Shown in pieces: positions 24,764-33,427 of a stretch of DNA of 64,000 nt; position 1 is the stretch's first letter; each line of letters opens with the position of its first letter. The stretch is from contig CAYTTV010000004.1 in the NCBI GenBank assembly GCA_964440915.1, positions 1-64,000 of the forward strand, in the 5' to 3' direction. Under the pieces are notes generated by a model. It ran no database searches and was not told the DNA's origin. It worked only from the letters and a program-made list of their open reading frames with translations. Source of the stretch: CAMPJM01 sp964440915. GTDB taxonomy: Bacteria; Bacteroidota; Bacteroidia; Cytophagales; Cyclobacteriaceae. The position numbers and the translations under genes are program-made.

Positions 24764-26008
24764 TTATCTCGTTCTGCTTCGGCTTCCTGAAGAACTCCTA
24801 GACGGACTAGTACTAGGGCTACTGGACCTACTCGGAGTAGAATAGCTACTTCTCGAAGGTGTAGAGGAAGGCCTGCTATAATTATTGTTGCTAGGCTGGG
24901 TCCTATTGTAGCTATTATTATTATTAGTCCTTGTATTTTGCCTAGCAGGTGTTGCTTCCCGTCTTGTAGGGGTGGTAGTCCTTTGCTGTGTCCTATTATT
25001 ATTGCTATTTTCTCTAGGGGCTACCGTCCTGGTTCTGGTATTCGTTCTTGCAGGCTGAGTAGTTCGCGTACCAGTTTCTCGCGTCCGTTCATTGCTCCTG
25101 ATCGCATTGTTGCTTCTGGTAGCCTCATTACGATCAACGGTTCTTTGTCTTGTACGCGACTCATTGGTTGAACTAGAACTTCTCACTCTACTATTTTCAG
25201 TAGTGGTCGTTCTGCTGTTGTTATTAATATTGGTTCTACTGTTTACAGCACGCGAGTCTGTATTGACCGTCCTCCTCGTGTTTGTAGTGCCAATACTTGA
25301 TCGTGTAGCATTTCTTGCTCCGTACGACAACCGCCTATTGTTTACATACTCCCCTCGGTCTACAATGATAACAGGGCTATAGTAGTGACCATATCTACCG
25401 CTGTTGTACCCGTGATAGAAGCCATTGTAATATCCATCTCTATATCCCCATGGGTTATGATATCCGTAACCTCTGTAATAGGGAGAGTAGAAAGGATCGT
25501 AGTAGCGTGACCCCCATCCCCATCCAAAGCTCATGGAAAAGCCTGACCTGAAGCCTGGCCTATAAAAAGGATCGTAGAAAGGATCATAATAACCATAGAA
25601 TGAATTATAATATGGACTATAGAAGGGGTCGTGAAATGAATTATAACCTCCATACCCTCTACCATAGTAATTATATATCCTTACGTCAGAATAATTATCA
25701 TTCCTTTGGGCATAATCTTCCTCATAGTACACATCCTCGTCGGCATAATCACTACTTTCTACATCACTTTGCTGCCTTGCCATATATTCTGGATTCACAG
25801 TCTTTGAGGAATAACCCTCGTCACTGCTTCGGCTCTGCTGACCTGTGTATGGTACAGTTTGGGTGCTTGCCGAAAGAGTCCGGTCATGCGCTGTAAAATA
25901 CATGTCATCGTACTCGCTCGTTTGCGCTATTTGGTCAGGCGCACAAGAGGCGACCAATAATGCTGCAAACGCAACGGTAAAAACTTTTATGGTATATAAC
26001 GCTTTCAT
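24764..26008 (-). CDS. Low-complexity lipoprotein, Tyr/Gly-rich then Arg/Asn/Ser/Thr-rich
   Basis: 414 aa from ATG 26008 (MKALYTIKVFTVAFAALLVASC, lipobox with Cys at about 22). After a charged segment with DEDVYYEED-like acidic runs come repeated aromatic-glycine units (DPFYSPYYNSFYGYYDPFYDPFYRPG), then from about residue 225 to the end a disordered region of Arg, Asn, Ser and Thr. No catalytic domain seen. Such surface lipoproteins are frequent in Bacteroidota upstream of outer-membrane protein genes. The basic tail and aromatic repeats suggest cell-envelope binding or condensate-like behaviour, which is inference. Confidence 0.75.
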   Translation of the reverse strand: MKALYTIKVFTVAFAALLVASCAPDQIAQTSEYDDMYFTAHDRTLSASTQTVPYTGQQSRSSDEGYSSKTVNPEYMARQQSDVESSDYADEDVYYEEDYAQRNDNYSDVRIYNYYGRGYGGYNSFHDPFYSPYYNSFYGYYDPFYDPFYRPGFRSGFSMSFGWGWGSRYYDPFYSPYYRGYGYHNPWGYRDGYYNGFYHGYNSGRYGHYYSPVIIVDRGEYVNNRRLSYGARNATRSSIGTTNTRRTVNTDSRAVNSRTNINNNSRTTTTENSRVRSSSSTNESRTRQRTVDRNEATRSNNAIRSNERTRETGTRTTQPARTNTRTRTVAPRENSNNNRTQQRTTTPTRREATPARQNTRTNNNNSYNRTQPSNNNYSRPSSTPSRSSYSTPSRSSSPSTSPSRSSSGSRSRTR

Positions 26009-26186
26009 ATCTTTGCCTTTCTTTTTATCTATATACAATCAACGATAAAGGGAACTCAGGTATTCTAATGTAATATACGATTAATAATTAATTTAGGTAT
26101 AATAGTATTAACATTTTCGATATACCCACGCTACTAATCGACTATTGCAAGTAGAAAGCAAAATTTATACCAACAAATATAAAGAC

Positions 26187-27662
26187 ATGAGCAAAGGGCT
26201 ACCAAAAAGAAGCGAGGATTATTCTGCATGGTATAACGAACTAGTGAAAAGAGCTGATCTGGCAGAGAATTCGGCTGTCAGAGGATGTATGGTCATCAAA
26301 CCTTATGGCTATTCTATATGGGAAAAAATCCAAGGCCAGCTTGATAAGATGTTCAAGGAAACGGGACATTCTAACGCTTACTTCCCTCTATTTATCCCCA
26401 AGTCGTATTTGAGCAAAGAAGCTAGCCATGTGGAGGGATTTGCTAAGGAATGTGCCGTTGTGACCCATTACCGACTGAAGAATGCCGATGACGGTAGTGG
26501 GGTGATCGTTGATCCTGAAGCCAAGCTGGAAGAAGAGTTGATCGTGAGGCCAACTTCTGAAACAGTAATTTGGAGCACTTACAAAAACTGGATCCAATCT
26601 TATCGGGACCTTCCATTGTTGGTAAACCAATGGGCTAATGTGGTGCGATGGGAAATGCGGACACGACTATTTCTGCGCACAGCCGAGTTTTTGTGGCAGG
26701 AAGGTCACACGGCCCATGAAACCAAAGAAGAGGCCATTGAGGAGACCGTAAAAATGCTGGGAGTTTATGCCGATTTTGCAGAGAATTATATGGCTATGCC
26801 TGTTTTGAAAGGGGTGAAATCGGAAAGTGAGCGATTTGCCGGGGCAATTGACACCTACTGCATAGAAGCCCTGATGCAAGATGGAAAAGCCCTGCAATCG
26901 GGAACTTCGCACTTTTTAGGGCAGAATTTTGCCAAAGCATTTGACGTAAAATTTGCAAATCGAGCAGGAGCCCTTGAGTATGTGTGGGGCACTTCATGGG
27001 GAGTGAGCACCAGGCTTATGGGAGCATTGATCATGGCGCACTCTGATGACGAAGGACTAGTATTACCCCCCAAATTAGCACCTCACCAAGTTGTGATAGT
27101 TCCTATTTTTAAAGGTGAAGATCAACTGCGGCAGATCTCTGAACAGGTGGACAAAATTAAAAAAGCGTTGAGCGAAAAAAATATTACAGTAAAATATGAC
27201 GACCGGGATACCCATAAGCCTGGGTGGAAATTTGCAGAATATGAGCTCAAAGGTGTACCTGTCCGCATCGCAATTGGCCCGCGTGATCTGGAACAAAAAA
27301 CTGTGGAAGTAGCGCGGAGGGACACCAAAGAAAAACAAGTAATTTCTATGGAGGGCTTGGATGATGCCATTGCCGACCTTTTGGACGATATTCAAGAGAA
27401 CATTTACCAAAAAGCACTCCAATTCAGGGAAAGCAATACCCATACCGTGGATGACTACGAAACATTTAAAAAATTGCTGGACGATAAAGGAGGTTTTTTG
27501 CTCGCACACTGGGATGGCACTGCCGAAACAGAAGAAAGGATCAAGACCGAGACCAAAGCCACGATCAGATGTATTCCACTGGTAGGAAACAAAACACCTG
27601 GAACATGCATATATTCAGGCAAGCCTTCTCAACAAAGGGTTGTTTTTGCGCGCGCATACTAA
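26187..27662 (+). CDS. proS: Proline-tRNA ligase (archaeal/eukaryote-like, ProS type 3)
   Basis: 491 aa from ATG 26187 (MSKGLPKRSEDYSAWYNEL); an upstream TTG at 26145 is less likely. Class II synthetase motifs: motif 2 VVRWEMRTRLFLRTAEFLWQEGHTAHE and motif 3 with the glycine/arginine loop at GVSTRLMGALIM. Anticodon-binding domain from about 290 (LAPHQVVIVPIFKG) and the characteristic C-terminal extension ending VVFARAY. Lacks the editing insertion of bacterial-type ProS, as usual for Bacteroidota. Confidence 0.97.
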   Translation: MSKGLPKRSEDYSAWYNELVKRADLAENSAVRGCMVIKPYGYSIWEKIQGQLDKMFKETGHSNAYFPLFIPKSYLSKEASHVEGFAKECAVVTHYRLKNADDGSGVIVDPEAKLEEELIVRPTSETVIWSTYKNWIQSYRDLPLLVNQWANVVRWEMRTRLFLRTAEFLWQEGHTAHETKEEAIEETVKMLGVYADFAENYMAMPVLKGVKSESERFAGAIDTYCIEALMQDGKALQSGTSHFLGQNFAKAFDVKFANRAGALEYVWGTSWGVSTRLMGALIMAHSDDEGLVLPPKLAPHQVVIVPIFKGEDQLRQISEQVDKIKKALSEKNITVKYDDRDTHKPGWKFAEYELKGVPVRIAIGPRDLEQKTVEVARRDTKEKQVISMEGLDDAIADLLDDIQENIYQKALQFRESNTHTVDDYETFKKLLDDKGGFLLAHWDGTAETEERIKTETKATIRCIPLVGNKTPGTCIYSGKPSQQRVVFARAY

Positions 27663-27672
27663 TTATGATGAG

Positions 27673-27703
27673 TTTGAACTTTAGCTTTTTGTTTGTACTT
27701 TCG
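27673..27703 (+). promoter_or_regulatory. Sigma-A type promoter of the NfeD-FloA operon
   Basis: TTTG at 27673-27676 and TACTTTCG at 27696-27703 are 19 nt apart, the spacing of the Bacteroidota -33/-7 pair (TTTG-N19-TAnnTTTG, one mismatch in the -7 element). It lies 18 bp before the GTG start of the NfeD-like gene. Confidence 0.6.
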
Positions 27704-27720
27704 TCTCAAATAAATAAAGC

Positions 27721-28191
27721 GTGGAGTGGTTAATCATCATTAGCCTAGTCCTCTTAGGGCTGGCACTTATCATTGTAGAAATAATTTTCATTCCTGGAAC
27801 CACCGTTGTGGGCATTGCTGGATTTATCATAGCGGGTTTCGGGGTATGGCAGAGTTTCTCTAGTTTCGGCCCTGAAACAGGTTGGGTGGTATTGGGTACA
27901 ACTTCGGTCTTGGCCATTGGTGCAGTATTTTATAGCTTCAGATCAGGAGCATGGAAAAAGTTTTCCCTAAAAGAAGCCCATGTGAACAAGTTCAATGACG
28001 AAATTGTGCAGGATCTGGAGGTTGGAGAGATTGGCATAGCAATATCTGTGTTGAGGCCTGTGGGCAAGGCTGAATTTAGAGACAAAACATTTGAGGTGCG
28101 AACCAATGGAGGCTATCTAGACGCTGGAACCGAAATAAAAATCATCAAGCTTCAATATCCCATCATAGTAGTTGAAGCGGTAGAGCAATAA
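27721..28191 (+). CDS. NfeD-like membrane protein (short form)
   Basis: 156 aa beginning with GTG at 27721. Three or four closely spaced membrane helices (LIIISLVLLGLALIIVEIIFIPGTTVVGIAGFIIAGFGVW) precede a C-terminal OB-fold domain (GEIGIAISVLRPVGKAEFRDKTFEVRTNGGYLDAGTEIKIIKLQ). This is the NfeD1b arrangement lacking the serine protease domain. These proteins pair with SPFH/flotillin partners, here FloA 44 bp downstream, and are thought to organise membrane microdomains. Confidence 0.9.
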   Translation: MEWLIIISLVLLGLALIIVEIIFIPGTTVVGIAGFIIAGFGVWQSFSSFGPETGWVVLGTTSVLAIGAVFYSFRSGAWKKFSLKEAHVNKFNDEIVQDLEVGEIGIAISVLRPVGKAEFRDKTFEVRTNGGYLDAGTEIKIIKLQYPIIVVEAVEQ

Positions 28192-28235
28192 AACAAATAT
28201 TTAATTTCTAATCATCATCCTATAAATAAAAATTA

Positions 28236-29246
28236 ATGGCCGGTATATCAATTGTATTTATCATAATCGCCTCTATAGTAGGACTTTTTGTGTTCCTATA
28301 TTTCGTACCTGTAAACCTATGGATCACAGCTATATTTTCAGGCGTAAAAGTTGGGCTATTTGAATTAGTATTCATGAGAATCCGTAAGGTGCCTCCAAGA
28401 ATTGTAGTTGAATCAATGATCACGGCCACCAAAGCAGGGCTGGATGTATCTACTTCTGAACTAGAAACCCACTACCTAGCAGGCGGCAATGTTCCCTCTG
28501 TAATAAAGGCCTTGATCTCTGCTGACAAGGCCAACATCAACCTTTCTTTCAAACAAGCCACCGCAATAGACTTGGCCGGCAGGGATGTATTGGAGGCTGT
28601 TCAAATGTCAGTTAATCCAAAGGTGATCAACACCCCTAACGTGGCTGCAGTGGCAGCCGATGGCATTCAGCTTATCGCAAAGGCTAGGGTAACGGTTAGG
28701 GCCAATATTCAGCAATTGGTAGGGGGAGCAGGAGAAGAAACTATTCTAGCCAGGGTTGGCGAGGGGATTGTAACCTCTATAGGGTCTGCCGCTTCACACA
28801 AGAATGTATTGGAGAACCCTGATAAAATATCTAAACTAGTGCTTTCAAGAGGGCTCGATGCAGGTACTGCTTTTGAGATTCTATCGATAGATATCGCTGA
28901 TGTAGACGTAGGAGCAAACATTGGTGCCCAGCTTCAAATAGATCAAGCCAACGCTGACCTTAAAGTTGCCGAAGCACGTGCAGAAGAAAGAAGGGCCATG
29001 GCCGTAGCCAATGAGCAAGAAATGAAAGCCAAATCACAAGAAGCCCGTGCCAAGGTAATTGAAGCAGAAGCTGAAATTCCGAAAGCTATAGCAGAAGCAT
29101 TCAGGTCAGGCAATCTAGGTATTATGGATTACTACAAGATGCAAAATATACAAGCTGATACGGATATGCGCGACGCAATTTCAGGCGGCGGGGAAAAGTC
29201 TTCCTCACAGAAAAAAGGTGGCGATAAAGGAAGCACTAAGCGGTAA
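28236..29246 (+). CDS. floA: Flotillin-like protein FloA
   Basis: 336 aa. N-terminal hydrophobic hairpin (ISIVFIIIASIVGLFVFLYFVP), then an SPFH region and the family stretch AGLDVSTSELETHYLAGGNVPSVIKALISADKANI. A coiled-coil region rich in Ala/Glu (VAEARAEERRAMAVANEQEMKAKSQEARAKVIEAEA) promotes oligomers, and a Lys/Ser-rich tail ends the protein. It forms membrane microdomain scaffolds, with NfeD as operon partner. Confidence 0.94.
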   Translation: MAGISIVFIIIASIVGLFVFLYFVPVNLWITAIFSGVKVGLFELVFMRIRKVPPRIVVESMITATKAGLDVSTSELETHYLAGGNVPSVIKALISADKANINLSFKQATAIDLAGRDVLEAVQMSVNPKVINTPNVAAVAADGIQLIAKARVTVRANIQQLVGGAGEETILARVGEGIVTSIGSAASHKNVLENPDKISKLVLSRGLDAGTAFEILSIDIADVDVGANIGAQLQIDQANADLKVAEARAEERRAMAVANEQEMKAKSQEARAKVIEAEAEIPKAIAEAFRSGNLGIMDYYKMQNIQADTDMRDAISGGGEKSSSQKKGGDKGSTKR

Positions 29247-29281
29247 AATTAAATCATTCGAGTGCTTCTGATAATGAATAC

Positions 29282-29320
29282 ATGCCACCAAGATCTGCAA
29301 AGTAGGGATCTTGGTGGCAT
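29282..29320 (+). terminator. Terminator-like hairpin after floA
   Basis: ATGCCACCAAGATC at 29282-29295 pairs perfectly with GATCTTGGTGGCAT at 29307-29320 over an 11-nt loop. A strong 14-bp stem about 35 bp past the floA stop, with only a weak T tract behind it. Confidence 0.75.
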
Positions 29321-29496
29321 TTGTGGTTTATATTGTAATGATGCACCATGAATAGTGTCACAGTGGGCACTTTTTATTTTGATCTATATAAAATATTTAA
29401 TACCTCCCCCTGATTTTTTTTATTGGCAAAACTGCATTAGGATTAATGAACAGAACTTAGCTAAAACAGGGAGTTAAACGCCAACAAAACTCATTT

Positions 29497-29512
29497 TATG
29501 ATCTACATCATA
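29497..29512 (+). promoter_or_regulatory. Crp/Fnr-type operator upstream of the DUF59 gene
   Basis: TATGATCTACATCATA, nearly the same sequence as at the YceI operon. The TGAT/ATCA half-sites flank 4 nt. Exactly 21 nt separate it from the -7-like box at 29534-29541. Confidence 0.68.
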
Positions 29513-29533
29513 TAAAACACGTGCATAGTGGCC

Positions 29534-29541
29534 TACATTTA
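29534..29541 (+). promoter_or_regulatory. -7 element of the DUF59 gene
   Basis: TACATTTA matches TAnnTTTG except for the final base. It was found by position: it sits at precisely the offset from the palindrome seen at the nos and YceI promoters. A leader of about 55 nt precedes the ATG at 29603. Confidence 0.55.
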
Positions 29542-29602
29542 TGCTAAACTAGCCATAAGAAGCAAGTTACAATAATTGTAGTATCGCAAAACCACAAAAG
29601 TC

Positions 29603-29932
29603 ATGTCACATGCAACCATAAAATCAGATGATAGTGCTTTAGAAGCACGGGTAATAGATCAAATAAAAAAAGTATATGACCCAGAAATCCCTTTGGATGT
29701 TTTGGAACTTGGACTCATCTATAATGTAGAGATACACGACAAGGCAGTTTCTGTGCTGATGACCCTCACTAACCCAGGATGTCCCTCAGGAGCCGCTATT
29801 GTCCAAACAGTAGAACGCGCTATTTCGGATCTTGATGAAGTGAGAGGGGTAGAGGTAGAACTCACGTTCGATCCTCCTTACACTTTTGATATGATGTCTG
29901 AGGCAGGAAAACTTGAGCTGGGGTTTTTATAA
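29603..29932 (+). CDS. DUF59/MIP18-family Fe-S cluster assembly factor (SufT-like)
   Basis: 109 aa. Family motifs KKVYDPEIPLDVLELGLIYNVEI at about 22-44, the conserved Cys in TNPGCPSGAAIVQTVE at about 70-85, and a GVEVELTFDPPYTFDMMSEAGK-type end. These proteins help insert or carry Fe-S clusters in maturation of Fe-S enzymes. It stands alone rather than in a suf operon, convergent with aconitase, itself a 4Fe-4S enzyme, and has an Fnr-like promoter suggesting low-oxygen induction. Confidence 0.92.
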   Translation: MSHATIKSDDSALEARVIDQIKKVYDPEIPLDVLELGLIYNVEIHDKAVSVLMTLTNPGCPSGAAIVQTVERAISDLDEVRGVEVELTFDPPYTFDMMSEAGKLELGFL

Positions 29933-29940
29933 AAAAACAA

Positions 29941-29980
29941 GGCCTGTACGTTTACCATGATTTCAGCTAACGAACAGGCC
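29941..29980. terminator. Bidirectional terminator between the DUF59 gene and acnA
   Basis: GGCCTGTACG at 29941-29950 and CGAACAGGCC at 29971-29980 form a 10-bp stem with one mismatch and a 20-nt loop. An A run lies on its left (a T run for leftward acnA transcripts). It sits between two convergent genes. Confidence 0.7.
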
Positions 29981-30001
29981 CAATAGTATTTACTAGGTTG
30001 G

Positions 30002-32779
30002 CTATGCTTTTTCTAGAAATTGCCTTAATACATATTGCAAAATACCACCATGTCGATAATATTCCACTTCAATTCTAGAATCTAAACGAGCCACTACAGC
30101 AAAGCTTACTTCCTCCCCGTCTTCTTTTCTAGCCCTTACTGTCACTTCCTTCAAAGGACTCAGTCCTTCTGAGATGCCCGTTATAGAAAACTTCTCCCTT
30201 CCTGTAAGACCGTACTTGTCAGCATTGTCTCCATCCTTAAACTGCAATGGCAAGACACCCATTCCGATCAAGTTACTTCTATGAATCCTTTCATAACTTT
30301 CAGCCAGCACAGCTTTCACTCCCAAAAGGAATGTTCCCTTTGCAGCCCAATCTCTTGAAGATCCACTACCGTACTCCTTTCCTGTCAATACTACCAATGG
30401 TGTTCCCGTCTCCTTATACTTCATGGCCGCATCATAGACAGACATTTCCGTTCCATCTGGAAGATATTCGGTATATCCTCCCTCTTTAGAAGCAAGCTTA
30501 TTTTTGATGCGCACATTGGCAAATGTTCCCCTTGTCATTACCTCATCATTTCCTCTACGGGAGCCATAGGAGTTAAATTCGTTCCTTTTTATGCCTCTGC
30601 TTACAAGATATTGACCCGCCGGCGATTGTTCATTAAAGGAGCCAGCTGGCGAAATATGGTCAGTTGTAACACTATCTCCCAGCATCAACAATGCTCGGGC
30701 ATCTGTAATATCGGCAAAAGGTTCAGGATCATCACTTATATTATAGAAGAATGGCGCTTCCTTGATATAAGTCGAGGAATCGTCCCATGCATATAGTTTA
30801 TCCTCTGGCACTTCAAGGTCCCTCCATATCTCATTACCTTCAAATATCTCCCCATAATTTTTTGCAAAATCACCAGAAGAAAGCACCTTGCTCATCAATT
30901 CATGAATCTCCTCATCAGCAGGCCATATATCCTTCAAATAAACCGGTTGCTGATTGGGATCATAACCCAAAGGCTCATTGATGAGGTCGATATCGACCCT
31001 TCCTGCAATGGCATAGGCAACGACCAGCATTGGCGACATCAGGAAGTTCATTCTCACTTGTGGATGGATCCTAGCCTCAAAATTTCTGTTTCCAGATAGC
31101 ACCGATGCCACCACAAGATCGTGGTCATCTACTGCTTGCGCAATATGTGGAGGTAAAGGCCCAGAGTTGCCAATACACGAGGTACAGCCATAGCCTACCA
31201 GGTGAAACCTCAACGATTCAAGATCACTCAACAGGCCTGCCCTTTTAAGATAATCAGTCACGACTTTTGAGCCTGGCGCTAGGGAAGTCTTTACCCACGG
31301 TCTAGCATCTAGCCCTTTCTCTTTTGCCTTTCTTGCAACAAGCCCTGCCCCTAACATCACATGAGGGTTAGAAGTATTGGTACAGGAAGTGATGGCCGCA
31401 ATTACAACTGCACCATCCGAAAGTCTATATTTTTTATTTCCTACGGTCACCAATACCGTTTTCAAACCATCTACATCCTTAGCTTGCACGGCGGTGTCCA
31501 GCATACCACCTTGTGCAACTCCGAAAGGTTGGCTCCCCCCTTCTCCAACCCAACGTCCTATTTGGCGGTCCTCAAAATGAATATATTTTCTCCCATAACT
31601 ATCGTCCAGCAACTCCATGAACTTACCTTTGAAATTCTTCAGCAAGATCTTGTCCTGAGGTCGTTTTGGCCCAGCCACAGATGGCTCCAAGGTAGAAAGA
31701 TCCAGCTCAAGCACATGTGTATAGCTGATGTTTTCATCTCCACTTCTCCATAGCATGTTAGCTTTGCAGTAAGTTTCTACTAACTCAACCTGCTCTTCCG
31801 AACGGTTGGTCTTCCTCATATACTCCAATGTCTTGTCGTCTATCGGGAAATAAGTGATCGTACACCCAAACTCTGGCGACATATTGCCAATAGTGGCCCT
31901 GTCCGGCACTGTTAGATTATCAAGACCAGAACCAAACACCTCTACAAATTTTCCGACAACACCATGGTTCCTTAGCAGCTCAGTAATATTTAACACCAAA
32001 TCTGTAGCTGTCACCCCCACTGGAAGCTTTCCGATGAGCCTTAGCCCAATCACTTCCGGCATTATAAAATAGATAGGCTGGCCCAATAAAGCTGCTTCTG
32101 CTTCGATTCCACCCACGCCCCATGCCACCACTCCTATCCCATTTACCATAGGCGTATGGCTATCGGTTCCCACCAAAGTATCTGGGAAAACCTCCCCGTC
32201 TCTTGCAATCACGCCTTTGGAAAGGTACTCGAGGTTTACCTGGTGGCAAATGCCCATCCCTGGAGGAACGACACTGAAATTATCAAAGGATTTTTGCGCC
32301 CATTTGAGAAATTGATATCGCTCTCCATTTCGCTTATACTCTTCATCAATATTCCGCAAATAGGAGTAATTTGTGCCGAAATAGTCTACTTGAACCGAAT
32401 GGTCTATTACCAGGTCTACAGGCACCAAAGGATTTATTGTATCCGGATCCTTGCCCTTGCGGGCAACTTCAGCACGAAGAGAGGCAATATCCACGACAGA
32501 TGGAACCCCTGTAAAGTCCTGCATCAATACCCGGGCGGGCTTGAAAGGGATATCCTTATCAGATCCTTTAGGACTCCAATGAAGCAACGTCTCAATGTTT
32601 TCAGGCGTAATGGCAAAATCATCAAAATTCCTTAAAGCATTTTCCAATAATATCCTTATCGAAAAAGGCAATTTATCAATGGCATATCCCTGTTTTACGA
32701 GGTCGGGGAGACTATAATAAGTTAAAGCGCCTTGCTTGGTGTTTAATGTCTTTTTGACTTTATAAGGATCCGTATTCAT
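30002..32779 (-). CDS. acnA: Aconitate hydratase (AcnA/IRP1 type)
   Basis: 925 aa from ATG 32779 (MNTDPYKVKKTLNTKQG); 14 codons upstream are open but unlike the family. Fe-S ligand cysteines lie in SCTNTSNPHVMLGAG and GYGCTSCIGNSGPL. The swivel domain has DSVTTDHISPAGSF and the substrate-binding KEYGSGSSRDWAAKG. The length and order are those of the AcnA group rather than AcnB. Interconverts citrate and isocitrate in the TCA cycle. Its neighbour across the terminator is an Fe-S assembly factor. Confidence 0.98.
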   Translation of the reverse strand: MNTDPYKVKKTLNTKQGALTYYSLPDLVKQGYAIDKLPFSIRILLENALRNFDDFAITPENIETLLHWSPKGSDKDIPFKPARVLMQDFTGVPSVVDIASLRAEVARKGKDPDTINPLVPVDLVIDHSVQVDYFGTNYSYLRNIDEEYKRNGERYQFLKWAQKSFDNFSVVPPGMGICHQVNLEYLSKGVIARDGEVFPDTLVGTDSHTPMVNGIGVVAWGVGGIEAEAALLGQPIYFIMPEVIGLRLIGKLPVGVTATDLVLNITELLRNHGVVGKFVEVFGSGLDNLTVPDRATIGNMSPEFGCTITYFPIDDKTLEYMRKTNRSEEQVELVETYCKANMLWRSGDENISYTHVLELDLSTLEPSVAGPKRPQDKILLKNFKGKFMELLDDSYGRKYIHFEDRQIGRWVGEGGSQPFGVAQGGMLDTAVQAKDVDGLKTVLVTVGNKKYRLSDGAVVIAAITSCTNTSNPHVMLGAGLVARKAKEKGLDARPWVKTSLAPGSKVVTDYLKRAGLLSDLESLRFHLVGYGCTSCIGNSGPLPPHIAQAVDDHDLVVASVLSGNRNFEARIHPQVRMNFLMSPMLVVAYAIAGRVDIDLINEPLGYDPNQQPVYLKDIWPADEEIHELMSKVLSSGDFAKNYGEIFEGNEIWRDLEVPEDKLYAWDDSSTYIKEAPFFYNISDDPEPFADITDARALLMLGDSVTTDHISPAGSFNEQSPAGQYLVSRGIKRNEFNSYGSRRGNDEVMTRGTFANVRIKNKLASKEGGYTEYLPDGTEMSVYDAAMKYKETGTPLVVLTGKEYGSGSSRDWAAKGTFLLGVKAVLAESYERIHRSNLIGMGVLPLQFKDGDNADKYGLTGREKFSITGISEGLSPLKEVTVRARKEDGEEVSFAVVARLDSRIEVEYYRHGGILQYVLRQFLEKA

Positions 32780-32993
32780 TCTAGCATTTTTTATATTTAA
32801 AAAAATAAAACATTTGTTCAATAGTTAACGATTAAGATACAATAAAGATACCGAAAGAAAAGTATCTCTGTGCCAAATCACACAGTTTACATCACTATAA
32901 CTAGCTACCGTAACATAAACATTCAACAGCGGTAAGGGTTATAAAAAATACAATCAATCAATTTATTTCACATCCTATTTAACAAAAGCTATT

Positions 32994-33335
32994 ATGGCAG
33001 AAAATACACTATTTCCTCCCGCAACCAAAGCGCTTTCCGAGAAGAGAGCCTCACTAGCACCTGAAGCAACCGAAGCATTTAGAAACTTCAGCAGGACAGT
33101 TTTCAAAGAAGGTGCCTTATCAGAAAAAACAAAGCAGATTATCGCTGTGGCTGTAGCACACGTGACCCAATGCCCCTATTGCATACAAGGCCATACGGCA
33201 CAGGCCCTTAGAAAAGGTGCAAGCCAAGAGGAGATTATGGAAGCCATTTGGGTAGCTTCCGAGATGCGGGCAGGAGCAGCATATGCCCATGCAGCCATCG
33301 CCATCCAAGAAATGGAAAAGACCCAGCCAAAATAG
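32994..33335 (+). CDS. AhpD-like / carboxymuconolactone decarboxylase family protein
   Basis: 113 aa with the redox motif CPYCIQGH at about 60-67 in the usual AhpD-like helix-bundle context (KTKQIIAVAVAHVTQCPYCIQGHTAQALRKGAS, EEIMEAIWVASEMRAGAAYAHA). The CxxC plus nearby His suggests a thiol-disulfide or alkylhydroperoxidase-type activity rather than lactone decarboxylation. Divergent from acnA. No peroxiredoxin partner is seen beside it. Confidence 0.92.
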   Translation: MAENTLFPPATKALSEKRASLAPEATEAFRNFSRTVFKEGALSEKTKQIIAVAVAHVTQCPYCIQGHTAQALRKGASQEEIMEAIWVASEMRAGAAYAHAAIAIQEMEKTQPK

Positions 33336-33427
33336 CTTCAGGGGCCTAGGCCTCGGGAAGCCAATTTAGCTTGAGCAGAAAACACAGTGAACTCCTCGGA
33401 AGAGTATTTTCCCAAGGAGGCGGGACA

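Larger units (their letters stand above)
29247..29602. other. Intergenic region with floA terminator and the DUF59 promoter
   Basis: Holds the floA hairpin, a possible degraded Fnr-like half site (TGATCTATATAA at 29380-29391, one base off TGAT-N4-ATCA), the full Fnr-like site at 29497-29512 and its -7 box. No coding signal. Confidence 0.5.

Noticed and set aside
29378..29393. A second Fnr-like site upstream of the DUF59 gene
   Set aside because: One half-site is degraded and no -7 box lies 21 nt downstream; kept only as a possible decayed site.
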